DNA of 64,000 bases from UBA4720 sp038227135 (GTDB lineage Bacteria > Gemmatimonadota > Gemmatimonadetes > Gemmatimonadales > Gemmatimonadaceae): assembly GCA_038227135.1 (NCBI GenBank), contig JBBRQC010000001.1:146175-210174 (forward strand), in the 5' to 3' direction. Shown in pieces: positions 56,275-64,000 of this stretch. A model generated the notes under the pieces. That model had not been told where the DNA came from. It worked only from the letters and a program-made list of their open reading frames with translations, and ran no database searches. A program made the translations under genes and the position numbers. Numbering within the stretch: position 1 is the stretch's first letter; every line of letters begins with the position of its first letter.

Positions 56275-58629
56275 ATGGCCTCCGACATCGACAACAAACT
56301 TCCATTCCGCAAGCGCCACCCAACGCTCGTCAGGGCGGTGCTGCTTTCGCTCACTTTTCTCACCGCACTCGGCGCCGGCGCCATCTACGGCAGCTGGGCG
56401 CTCATCTGTCGCGGAAACCAGTGCCCGTCAATCGAGATCCTGGCGGAGTACACTCCCCATCAGACATCCAAGCTCTATGCGATAGACGGACGGTTCATCG
56501 CCGAGCTGGGGCTGGAGCGGCGGACGCTGGTAAAGATCGACGAGATCCCCAAGATGGTGCAGGACGCGTTCGTGAGTACCGAGGACAAGCGCTTCTACCA
56601 GCACGCCGGTATCGATTGGCACCGCGCTGCGAGCGTGGTCATCCGCTCGCCTCTGCACGGATACTCGCAAGGGTTTTCCACTATTACGATGCAGCTGGCG
56701 CGGAACGTCTTTCCTGAAAAGATCAGTCGCGAGAAAAGCATCGTCCGCAAGCTCAAGGAAGCGAAGGTCTCCCGCGAAATCGAATCGAAGTACGAGAAGA
56801 AGAAAATTCTCGAGCTGTACCTCAATCAGATCGACCTTGGGCACGGTGCCTATGGAGTGGAGACCGCGTCTCAGCGCTACTTCGGGAAGTCAGTTCGTGA
56901 CCTGAATCTCGCCGAAGCGGCAACACTCGCCGCGCTCCCGAAGGCTCCAGCCAGATACAATCCAGTCCGCTATCCCGAGCGCGCCATCCAGCGCCGCAAC
57001 ACCGTCATCGAGCTGATGCGGCAGGACGGAAAGATCAGCGACGCCGATGCGAGCAGGGCGAAGGCGTATCCGCTCCAGCTGGCCAACAAGACAGCCACGG
57101 GCGAAACCGCGCCCTACTTCGTCGAATGGGTGAGGCAGCAGCTCGATGCGCAGTTTGGAAAACAGCTATACGAGCAAGGGCTCAAGGTCTATACCACGCT
57201 CGATCTCGACGAGCAGGGTGCGGCTGAGCGCGCGGTCGAGAGGCAGGCCAAGCTGATCGAGGGCGGTCGCTTTGGAGCGTACACGCACGAGACCTTCGAG
57301 CACTACGTCGCGCATCGCGAGGGCGACGAGGGCAGCGGCACGTCGCCGTATCTCCAGACCTCATTCCTCGCGCTCGATCCGCGCAACGGCGCAGTGCGTG
57401 TAATGATCGGAGGACGCGACTTCGACGACTCCAAGTTCAATCGCTCCGTTCAGGCGCTTCGCCAGCCCGGCTCCGCATTCAAGCCGATCGTGTACTCCGC
57501 GGCGGTCCAGAACGGCAGACCGGCGTCGTACATAGTGAACGACAGTGCCCTCGTGCTCCGGGTGCCGGGACAACCAGAGTGGGCGCCGCAGAACTACGAT
57601 CTGAAATTCCTCGGCGAGATCCCGCTGCGCCAATCGCTCTACGAATCGCGGAACGTCTCCACCATCCGGCTCGGCATGGAGCTGGGCGAGCAGACCGTCA
57701 TAAACGAAGCGAGAAATTTCGGTCTCACCACGCCGATCCCACCCTACCCGTCGATCCACATCGGTGCCGCGGATGTCTACCCGATCGAGCTGATTTCCGC
57801 CTACACCGCATTCGCGAACCTCGGCGTCCGCGCTACACCCAACGCGATCATCCGCGTCGAGAATGCCAAGGGCGAGATTCTGTGGCAGCCGACTCCGACG
57901 CGCTCACAGGTCCTTTCACCTGAAGAAGCGTGGCTGATGGTCGACATGATGAAGGACGTCGTCCGGCGGGGTACGGCTGCGGGGAGCGTCTGGGGCGCCG
58001 GGTTCCACTATCCGGCGGGCGGGAAAACAGGAACGACAAACGACGGCACCAACGTCTGGTTCATCGGCTACACCGCTGACCTCGTGGCGGGCGCATGGAT
58101 GGGGTTCGATCGTCCCCAGAAAATCAAGGAGAACGCGCAGGGCGGCGTGCTTGCGGCTCCAGCGTGGACCGCGTTCATGACGGAGGTCTATCGCAGAAAG
58201 CCGCCGCCGCCCGATTGGCCGCGTCCGATTTCGATCGTCACACGCGACATCGACATAAGTAGCGGGTTGCTTCAGACACCCTACTGTCCGCGCAATCTGG
58301 TGACGACGGAGTTCTACATCTCCGGCACCGAGCCGACGCGTGACTGCGACAAGCACGGACAGTACGCCAATCCCGGCCTCACGCCGATAGACACGTTCAG
58401 CACCATTCCGATCACCCCGTCTTCGCCTCGTAGCCAGACTCCGATCACCGTGACGCCCCCACCGATTCAACCGGGCTACGAAGGCGTACAGCCTCGCAAT
58501 CAGTCGCGGGCTCCTACGGTGTTCGACACGACCCGCAGCCGCGGCAACATCATTCGACGCGATTCCATGCGTCCGCGAACCGACACGACCCCGACGGCCG
58601 TTCCTCCGCCGGCAATGACCCCGCGCTGA
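56275..58629 (+). CDS. Class A penicillin-binding protein (PBP1A-like)
   Basis: 784 residues from ATG 56275. A membrane anchor (LLSLTFLTALGAGAIYGSWA), a GT51 transglycosylase domain with VSTEDKRFYQHAGIDWHRA and LNQIDLGHGAYGVETASQRY, then a transpeptidase with nucleophile PGSAFKPIVY, and KTG in PAGGKTGTTND. It polymerises and crosslinks peptidoglycan in the periplasm. The C-terminal 110 residues are a Thr/Pro-rich disordered tail (ITPSSPRSQTPITVTPPPIQ and beyond), longer than usual. The amidohydrolase ATG overlaps its TGA (TGATG). Confidence 0.93.
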   Translation: MASDIDNKLPFRKRHPTLVRAVLLSLTFLTALGAGAIYGSWALICRGNQCPSIEILAEYTPHQTSKLYAIDGRFIAELGLERRTLVKIDEIPKMVQDAFVSTEDKRFYQHAGIDWHRAASVVIRSPLHGYSQGFSTITMQLARNVFPEKISREKSIVRKLKEAKVSREIESKYEKKKILELYLNQIDLGHGAYGVETASQRYFGKSVRDLNLAEAATLAALPKAPARYNPVRYPERAIQRRNTVIELMRQDGKISDADASRAKAYPLQLANKTATGETAPYFVEWVRQQLDAQFGKQLYEQGLKVYTTLDLDEQGAAERAVERQAKLIEGGRFGAYTHETFEHYVAHREGDEGSGTSPYLQTSFLALDPRNGAVRVMIGGRDFDDSKFNRSVQALRQPGSAFKPIVYSAAVQNGRPASYIVNDSALVLRVPGQPEWAPQNYDLKFLGEIPLRQSLYESRNVSTIRLGMELGEQTVINEARNFGLTTPIPPYPSIHIGAADVYPIELISAYTAFANLGVRATPNAIIRVENAKGEILWQPTPTRSQVLSPEEAWLMVDMMKDVVRRGTAAGSVWGAGFHYPAGGKTGTTNDGTNVWFIGYTADLVAGAWMGFDRPQKIKENAQGGVLAAPAWTAFMTEVYRRKPPPPDWPRPISIVTRDIDISSGLLQTPYCPRNLVTTEFYISGTEPTRDCDKHGQYANPGLTPIDTFSTIPITPSSPRSQTPITVTPPPIQPGYEGVQPRNQSRAPTVFDTTRSRGNIIRRDSMRPRTDTTPTAVPPPAMTPR

Positions 58630-59960
58630 TGCGCTACCACGCGCGCTGGGTGCTCCCGATCACCCAGCCGCCACTGGAAAATGGAACCGTCGTCGAGAGC
58701 GACGGAGTCATCACATACGTTGGTCCCCGCTCCTCCGCCCCCGCAGGTGATGACTACGACCTGGGCGATGCGATTCTGCTGCCCGGCCTCGTCAACGCCC
58801 ACACGCATCTCGAGCTGACCGCCATGCGGGGATTCCTCGAGAATTGTCAGTTCACCGAGTGGATAGACAAGCTGCGGCAGAGCCGCAACGAGGTGATGAG
58901 CGAAGAGATGCTGCTCGATTCCGCGCGCTTCGGAATAATGGAAGGACTCGTCGCCGGAATCACCACGTATGCCGACACCTGCTCGAGCGGGGTCGCCATG
59001 CGCGCGATGAACGAGATCGGGGTACGCGGCATCATGTACCAGGAAGTATTCGGGCCGGATCCATACCACGCCGATGCCGCGATGCGCGAGCTCGAGGATC
59101 GGATCGAGAAGCTTCTGCCCGAGCAGACGGAGTTGGTGACTCTCGGGGTGTCTCCCCATGCTCCGTACACCGTCTCGGACCGTCTCTATGCCGCGGCGGC
59201 GCATTTCGCGAACTCACGGCGGCTGCCCATGGCCATGCACATCGCCGAAAGCGAGGGGGAAAACGAGATCGTCGTGAACGCTCGTGGCGATTTCGGGGAG
59301 CGCTGGAAACGTCGGGGGATTGCAGTCGCGCGACGGGCTCGCTCGCCGGTCGAGCTGCTCGACCGGCAGGGTGCGCTCGATCGCGGACCCCTGCTCATCC
59401 ACTGCGTGCGGGTCAACGATTCCGACATCGAGCTTATCGCTCGCCGTCACTGTGGTGTCGCGCATTGTCCCGCTTCGAATGCGAAATTCGGTCACGGCAT
59501 TGCGCCGCTTCTTCCGCTCGTCGCGGCCGGGGTGAACGTCGGTATCGGCTCCGATTCAGTCGCCAGCAACAACCGGATGGATATTCTCGACGAAGCGCGT
59601 CTCGCTGTCCTGATCCATCGCGCCGCGACGCGGCGGCACGACGCGTTCGGTGCGCGCCAGGCCCTCGAGCTCGCGACAATGGGCGGCGCCCGTGCCCTGG
59701 GGCTCGACTCGCGCGTAGGATCGCTGGAGCCCGGCAAGGACGCCGATCTCGCCGCGTTCAGGACCGACATCGCGCGTACGACCCCCCTCGGCGACCCGTA
59801 CTCGGCGGTGATTTTTGCTCTGCCAGGACGGCCGGCAGAGCTCGTCACGGTGCGGGGCAGGGTGCTGGTTGATCGCGGGCGCGCCCGTTCGAGCGACGCC
59901 GCCCTTGCCCAGAGGGTCCGGGATGTTGGCACCGCTCTCGCTACATGGGTGCCAGCTTGA
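58629..59960 (+). CDS. Metal-dependent amidohydrolase/deaminase (cytosine-deaminase-like)
   Basis: 443 residues. Metal ligands: HxH in LPGLVNAHTHLELTAMRG, His in MAMHIAESEGENE, His in LLIHCVRVND, and Asp in VGIGSDSVASNN. The set fits the TIM-barrel deaminase group of MtaD/SsnA, which remove amino or chloro groups from purine or triazine rings (S-adenosylhomocysteine, methylthioadenosine, aminofutalosine). Substrate not decided by sequence. ATG 58629 overlaps the PBP stop. No menaquinone genes are nearby, so an aminofutalosine role is not supported by context. Confidence 0.82.
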   Translation: MRYHARWVLPITQPPLENGTVVESDGVITYVGPRSSAPAGDDYDLGDAILLPGLVNAHTHLELTAMRGFLENCQFTEWIDKLRQSRNEVMSEEMLLDSARFGIMEGLVAGITTYADTCSSGVAMRAMNEIGVRGIMYQEVFGPDPYHADAAMRELEDRIEKLLPEQTELVTLGVSPHAPYTVSDRLYAAAAHFANSRRLPMAMHIAESEGENEIVVNARGDFGERWKRRGIAVARRARSPVELLDRQGALDRGPLLIHCVRVNDSDIELIARRHCGVAHCPASNAKFGHGIAPLLPLVAAGVNVGIGSDSVASNNRMDILDEARLAVLIHRAATRRHDAFGARQALELATMGGARALGLDSRVGSLEPGKDADLAAFRTDIARTTPLGDPYSAVIFALPGRPAELVTVRGRVLVDRGRARSSDAALAQRVRDVGTALATWVPA

Positions 59961-59997
59961 TATCTTCAACATTCCTCTCAGTGGGAAGCCTTGGTCA

Positions 59998-60999
59998 ATG
60001 GCGGCAGTAGATAACCACCACCGTATCTGGCGCGACGGAAAGTTCGTGGACTGGGATGACGCCACGATCCACGTGATGAGCCACGTAGTTCACTACGGCT
60101 CGAGCGTGTTCGAGGGCATCCGCTGCTACGAGACGCCCGGCGGACCGGCCGTATTCCGCCTGGATGCGCACATGCGCCGCTTCGCGGATTCCTGCCGGAT
60201 CTACCGCATGCCGCTCAAGTACTCGATCGACGATATGTCCCGGGCCGCCGTGGCAACGGTCGCTGAAAATGAGCTGCCGCACTGCTATCTGCGCCCCGTC
60301 GCCATCCGCACTGGTGAGCAGATGGGTGTGCTCCCGAACGACACGCCGCTCGAGGTCTTCATCATTCCCTGGACGTGGGGCGCCTACCTCGGTGCCGACG
60401 CTCTCAAGAATGGCGCCGATGTCTGCGTGTCCAGCTGGAGACGCCCTGCCCCGGACACGATTCCGATGATGGCGAAAGCGGGCGGGAATTATCTCAATGG
60501 ACAATTGTCCAAGATGGAAGCGCGCGTCGACAACTATGTCGAAGGCATTATGCTGGACTCGTTCGGACTCGTGTCAGAGGGAAGCGGCGAGAACCTGTTC
60601 CTGGTTCGCGACGGGAAGCTCTTTACCTCGGGCATCAGCTCCGGGATTCTGAATGGAATCACCCGCGATAGCGTGATCCGTATCGCGCGCGAAATGGGTG
60701 TAGAAGTCGTCGAGGGTGCGATCCCTCGCGAAATGCTGTACATCGCCGACGAGCTCTTCTTTACGGGAACTGCCGCCGAAATAACTCCCATCCGTTCGGT
60801 CGATCGCATCCCGATCGGCACAGCGAAGCCGGGCGCGATCACGCTCGGGATCCAGCGCGAGTACATGGGCATTGCGACCGGAGCGATCGAGGATCGTTAC
60901 GGGTGGCTCACTCCGGTGCCACCCCGAAAGGCGTCGACCGCGACTCGTGGAAAGGTTGCGAGAGAGCGTGTCGACAACATGTCCGCGTCGCCCATCTAA
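59998..60999 (+). CDS. ilvE: Branched-chain amino acid aminotransferase
   Basis: 333 residues from ATG 59998; the open frame upstream overlaps the amidohydrolase gene. Fold-type IV PLP enzyme: VMSHVVHYGSSVFEGIRCYE, MAKAGGNYLNGQLSKMEA (PLP Lys in AKAGGNY), EGSGENLFLVRDGKLFT and ELFFTGTAAEITPIRSVDR. Converts 2-oxo acids to leucine, isoleucine and valine. A 37-base gap follows the amidohydrolase gene. Confidence 0.92.
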   Translation: MAAVDNHHRIWRDGKFVDWDDATIHVMSHVVHYGSSVFEGIRCYETPGGPAVFRLDAHMRRFADSCRIYRMPLKYSIDDMSRAAVATVAENELPHCYLRPVAIRTGEQMGVLPNDTPLEVFIIPWTWGAYLGADALKNGADVCVSSWRRPAPDTIPMMAKAGGNYLNGQLSKMEARVDNYVEGIMLDSFGLVSEGSGENLFLVRDGKLFTSGISSGILNGITRDSVIRIAREMGVEVVEGAIPREMLYIADELFFTGTAAEITPIRSVDRIPIGTAKPGAITLGIQREYMGIATGAIEDRYGWLTPVPPRKASTATRGKVARERVDNMSASPI

Positions 61000-61140
61000 C
61001 CCTGTTCAGCGATTGAATTCAGGCGTCCATCTAAGCCCGGTTTTTCGGCTGGAGGGACTGTTACGGGGCGCCGTTGGCGTCGTGTTAATAGAAGTGGTGT
61101 ATCAGTTGTATATTTGGGTGGGTTTGCCCGGGAGGAGTGC

Positions 61141-61737
61141 TTGATCGTTGGTTGTCTGGCACTAAATGCTTCGTTCGAACCCCTGACGATGGTTCCGCTT
61201 CGCCGCGCGCTGCGGCTGGTTATCGACGGAAAGGCGGAGATCGTCGAGGCCGATGCCGATCGCGCCGTTCGGTCCGAGAGACTGACGCTACCGCGTCCGG
61301 TGGTAATCCGCCTCACGCGCTTCATTCACGTCCCTCGTCGCTTCCGCCGACAGGTCACGAACACCTTCCTCTTTGCGCGCGACCGCTATCGGTGCCAGTA
61401 CTGCGGGCGCCTCCAGATCGAGCTGAAGCCGCGTGAGTCACTCACACGCGATCACCTGATTCCGCTTTCCCGCGGCGGAGCGAACGACTGGACCAACGTC
61501 GTGACCGCGTGCAGCCCGTGCAACACCAGGAAGGCGAACAATCTGCCGAGCGAGATCGGGATGCACCCGATGCACGCTCCGGTGGAGCCGCACTTCGTGC
61601 ACCTGAGCTGGGCCGTGCGACGACTGACCGCAACCCAGGCCAAGTACATCCGGCTCTTTTACGGGGAAGAGACGCTCCATCATCTCGAAGATCTGGAGCA
61701 GCGCCACCCGCACGTGGTTCATCACGTCTCCCACTGA
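61141..61737 (+). CDS. HNH endonuclease family protein
   Basis: 198 residues from TTG 61141, chosen because GGGAGGAG (61130-61137) lies three bases upstream and homology begins at LIVGCLALNASFEPL. The HNH core is CQYCGRLQIELKPRESLTRD, HLIPLSRGGANDWTNVVTAC and SPCNTRKANN, with two CxxC pairs holding zinc and D-H, N, H residues of the nuclease fold. This housekeeping-like HNH family is common in Bacteroidetes and relatives and is not tied to restriction; function unknown. The preceding 140 bases show a possible -10 (TATATT at 61109) and no hairpin. Confidence 0.85.
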   Translation: MIVGCLALNASFEPLTMVPLRRALRLVIDGKAEIVEADADRAVRSERLTLPRPVVIRLTRFIHVPRRFRRQVTNTFLFARDRYRCQYCGRLQIELKPRESLTRDHLIPLSRGGANDWTNVVTACSPCNTRKANNLPSEIGMHPMHAPVEPHFVHLSWAVRRLTATQAKYIRLFYGEETLHHLEDLEQRHPHVVHHVSH

Positions 61738-61807
61738 GCGGACAAAGCCGACAGCCCTGCTTCGGTTATGAAAAGGCCACACCGTATTGGATCTCGACGC
61801 CGAAGCC

Positions 61808-62452
61808 TTAAGGTTTGAACTTCCCCGTCCTCGCCTCGTAGTGCCGCTTCTCTCCACCAAGCAGCCTGACCACGAAAGTCCGCACGCCTCGCCCGAGCGC
61901 CGTGCCCGGATTCTTCTTCCCGCTCACGGCAGGCTTGAGCTCTCCCCGCAACCATCGCTCTACTTCATCCAGATCGCTCAGCGAAAGCGTTTCGACATCG
62001 AGCAATAGGTTGTAGTACCCGCGCTGTCCTTTTTTCGGAAGCTTGATAGCGGGGCGATACGCCGCCTCCGCGGCGTTCTCCGCGTCATCGGTGCCGGCAA
62101 ACTCTCCGAGCGATTCTACCTTTTTGTTGACCACCCGCACGACCTGGTACTTTTTTCCCAGGACGTCGTACTTGACGATCACGTCCCAGTCGAATGACGA
62201 CTTGAGATCGTCGAACCATCGTCCCGAAGTCCATCGCTCAAGACGATAGTGCAGCCGCGCGGGAAATCCGTTGGAGAGCAGATCGCGCATCGAGCCGTCC
62301 GAAAGCAATCCCGAAGACGACACCGATGGCGGCTCCTCGGCCCACGCGCTCTCCGACGGCAGCACGACATCGATCCGAACCTTCTTCTGCGCGCCGAGCG
62401 TGGAGGCGGAAAGAATCCCGACGGCAAGCAGGAGACTGAACTTCGGCATCAC
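61808..62452 (-). CDS. DUF4390-like secreted protein
   Basis: 214 residues. Signal peptide MMPKFSLLLAVGILSASTLG, ending AQ. The mature part has LLSDGSMRDLLSNGFPARLH, YRLERWTSGRWFDDLKSSFD, WDVIVKYDVLGKKYQVVRV and YYNLLLDVETLSLSDLDEVE, which resembles DUF4390 (L-x-N-G-x-P ... Y-D-x-L-x-x-x-Y). Start overlaps the Omp85-like gene stop by one base. A DUF4390 protein downstream of an NtrC-type regulator suggests an envelope stress unit; inference. Confidence 0.6.
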   Translation of the reverse strand: MMPKFSLLLAVGILSASTLGAQKKVRIDVVLPSESAWAEEPPSVSSSGLLSDGSMRDLLSNGFPARLHYRLERWTSGRWFDDLKSSFDWDVIVKYDVLGKKYQVVRVVNKKVESLGEFAGTDDAENAAEAAYRPAIKLPKKGQRGYYNLLLDVETLSLSDLDEVERWLRGELKPAVSGKKNPGTALGRGVRTFVVRLLGGEKRHYEARTGKFKP

Positions 62453-63834
62453 TAGAAGCGGCGGCGCACGCGCAGGAACACGTTTGCCGGCTCCTTCGAG
62501 CTCGACACCGCCTTGGCTGCGTAGATCCCGAAAATGCCCAGATCGAGTCCAAGGCCGACATCAGTCCGGAACGTCCCGAACCGCGGGAAGCTGTGACTCG
62601 AGTACTCGAGCGTACCCGAGGGCTGTCCGACGAGCCATCCCCTGCCCGCATCTACGAATGCCACCGCGGTGGGCCGGACGGTGAATCCGATTCCACGCAA
62701 GCGGATGGGCCGCCAGTTCAGGAAATCGAGCAGGGAAGGGTGTAGCTCGTTCCGGTATTCCAGCTGTGCGAGCGCGACTCGCTCGCATTGCGCGGGATTG
62801 CCCGGCGGCGGCTGGCCTCCGTCGCTGCATTGCGAGACGTCGACAGTGCCGCGTTGATACTTCCGGAAATCGAATCCGGGGATGGTCCCGACACCGCCGA
62901 CCGAGAATCTTCGCTCGAGCGGAAGCTCGTCGCCATGCAGCCATCCCCCCAGCACGAGGCGCGCATTGATCCACGTCGTCGGCGACAGCCGGTTGTATCG
63001 CCGGAGATCGAGCAGCGCGCGTCCGTATGCGAGCTGTGATACGGGCGCGGGTCGGGAGAGCGGCGAGGCGAGCCCGGGATCGATCACCCGACCCGAGCCG
63101 CGTTCGTACTCTGCGAGGATCAGCCAGCCGGTGGAAGGATTGATGTCGTCGTTTCTGGTGTCGATGTTCGTGCGAACGACCGCGGTATGAAACCGCCCGG
63201 CGTCCACGAGCGAATTCGCTCGCCAGCGCGTGCCATTTCTGAAAATTGTGAAGACATTTCTCGCGCTCAGCGCCGCCCACCGCTCGTCGGCCCATTCGAC
63301 CGAGAGACTGCTGCGCGAGCTCATGTGAAAAGCCCCTGAGCCCTTCGCGCCGTGGCGATTGAAGTAATCGCGGAAATCGCGACGAACGAAAAAAGCGGCA
63401 AGCCCGGCGTCCGGGTCCGTTAGCTGCCACGTCTCCACGGGAGTGACTATATCGTACGAGGAGAGGCCCACTTCGTAGCCACGCTCGCGACCGACACGCA
63501 TTCCCGCGTTGACATTGTGGCCGAGATTCTCGTGGTCCCAGTGGAAGGTGTCCGCGCTGCGAATTATCCCGAGAACCGAGACGTTGAACGCGACCTTGCC
63601 CGAGCTGTCGTGAAACACCGGTCCGATCAGGACGGGCAGACCCTCCACGCGATCGTAGGTCTTTCCGGAGCTCAGGACCAGTCTGCTGCGCCGGCTGGAT
63701 CGAGCCCATAGCCCAAGCCGCTCTGCAGTGGTATCTGTTGGCACCGTGTCCGTGTTTTGGGCGCGCGCGAGAAGTGGCGCTGTGCACGCCAGCAGGACGC
63801 AGATTGCTCGAATCGTTCGTGCGGATTTTGTCAT
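62452..63834 (-). CDS. Barrel-only Omp85-type outer membrane protein
   Basis: 460 residues. Signal peptide ending ALLARAQ; no POTRA domain. The barrel has FSVGGVGTIPGFDFRKY, corresponding to the RGF loop of Omp85 proteins (here PGF, so the conserved Arg is missing), and VAFVDAGRGWLVGQP, ending in an aromatic (RVRRRF). Pairs of Omp85 barrels without POTRA occur as membrane-anchored phospholipase or surface antigen types. ATG 63832-63834 overlaps the stop of the upstream regulator gene (ATGA). Confidence 0.72.
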   Translation of the reverse strand: MTKSARTIRAICVLLACTAPLLARAQNTDTVPTDTTAERLGLWARSSRRSRLVLSSGKTYDRVEGLPVLIGPVFHDSSGKVAFNVSVLGIIRSADTFHWDHENLGHNVNAGMRVGRERGYEVGLSSYDIVTPVETWQLTDPDAGLAAFFVRRDFRDYFNRHGAKGSGAFHMSSRSSLSVEWADERWAALSARNVFTIFRNGTRWRANSLVDAGRFHTAVVRTNIDTRNDDINPSTGWLILAEYERGSGRVIDPGLASPLSRPAPVSQLAYGRALLDLRRYNRLSPTTWINARLVLGGWLHGDELPLERRFSVGGVGTIPGFDFRKYQRGTVDVSQCSDGGQPPPGNPAQCERVALAQLEYRNELHPSLLDFLNWRPIRLRGIGFTVRPTAVAFVDAGRGWLVGQPSGTLEYSSHSFPRFGTFRTDVGLGLDLGIFGIYAAKAVSSSKEPANVFLRVRRRF

Positions 63835-64000
63835 GTCGCCTTTGATACCCTGGTAGCCATCAGTCCGAGCCGCTTCATCCGTCGATAGAGATTTGGCCGG
63901 TCCGTCTCAAGCTGTCTCGCCGCATCAGCGATATTGCCGCCCGCTTCCGCAAGCGCCCGCGCGATCACAGTGCGCTCGAAGCTGTCGAGTCTGTCTGCAA
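63831..64000 (-). CDS. Fis-type DNA-binding domain of a regulator (C-terminal part)
   Basis: The window ends inside this gene; the last 55 residues are visible: ADRLDSFERTVIARALAEAG, GNIADAARQLETDRPNLYRR and MKRLGLMATRVSKAT. This is the Fis helix-turn-helix at the end of sigma-54 activators of the NtrC type. The upstream receiver and AAA+ domains, if present, lie outside the window. The stop overlaps the ATG of the Omp85-like gene, so the two are co-transcribed. Confidence 0.8.
   Translation of the reverse strand, partial: ADRLDSFERTVIARALAEAGGNIADAARQLETDRPNLYRRMKRLGLMATRVSKAT

Noticed and set aside
61798..61815. Palindrome around CCTTAAGG near the end of the DUF4390-like gene as a terminator
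   Set aside because: It covers the stop codon, has no loop and no T run, and arms are only four to five bases.

Overview
This is a GC-rich, almost fully coding bacterial segment. Gene content points to a Gram-negative (diderm) bacterium: an Omp85-family TamA/TamB pair, an MsbA-like exporter, an LpxL-like lipid A acyltransferase, Lgt and several lipoproteins. A PorX-like REC-PglZ regulator, cytochrome c-FTR1 fusion iron permease and a stand-alone plug-like lipoprotein would fit Gemmatimonadota or a relative. That placement is an inference from family content; no rRNA marker is present. I see no rRNA, tRNA, CRISPR array, insertion sequence or prophage, and no gene-free stretch longer than 300 bases. 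Most genes are packed into operons with 1- to 8-base overlaps.

Layout. 1-6.6 kb: the 3' end of mpl (murein peptide ligase) faces a minus-strand operon encoding a peptide-binding lipoprotein, DppB-type permease, class A beta-lactamase-like hydrolase, M15-like peptidase, GCS2-like protein and DUF1697 protein; together these suggest wall-peptide uptake and recycling. 6.6-14.4 kb (+): a small membrane protein, TamA, TamB, a four-knuckle zinc protein and an NlpC/P60 hydrolase. 14.4-20.4 kb: a DUF6941-like protein (-), then EamA transporter, HAD phosphatase, CYTH protein, cytochrome c-FTR1, a two-domain VOC protein and a SnoaL-like lipoprotein (+). 20.5-30.4 kb (-): a 13-gene run tgt-yajC-def-fmt-tenI-thiS-thiG-rsmB-PASTA-rpe-tlpA-tsaD-lgt. 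30.5-32.3 kb (+): a DsbA-like lipoprotein and an EXORDIUM-like lipoprotein, ended by a strong bidirectional hairpin.

32.4-44.4 kb (mostly -): queA, a truncated copy of a zinc-knuckle protein, a PLP decarboxylase, an unknown lipoprotein (+), the full-length zinc-knuckle membrane protein, a DUF4198 protein, ruvB, an aminotransferase, a plug-like lipoprotein, a TetR regulator with two tandem operators, ruvA, ruvC, yebC and an unknown protein. A 28-residue membrane peptide and a broken DUF4242-like fragment (+) sit between the plug lipoprotein and the TetR gene. 44.4-54.9 kb (+): PorX-like regulator, MsbA-like ABC exporter, four glycosyltransferases, LpxL-like acyltransferase (an envelope glycolipid locus), then a DppC-type permease, a small membrane protein and a mechanosensitive-channel-like protein. 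54.9-64 kb: tyrS (-), class A PBP, amidohydrolase, ilvE and an HNH endonuclease (+), then DUF4390-like protein, barrel-only Omp85 protein and the Fis-type tail of a regulator (-).

Many start sites were moved from the longest reading frame to starts supported by ribosome binding sites, stop-start overlaps or family homology. Functional names rest on motif recognition by eye; no database search was run.
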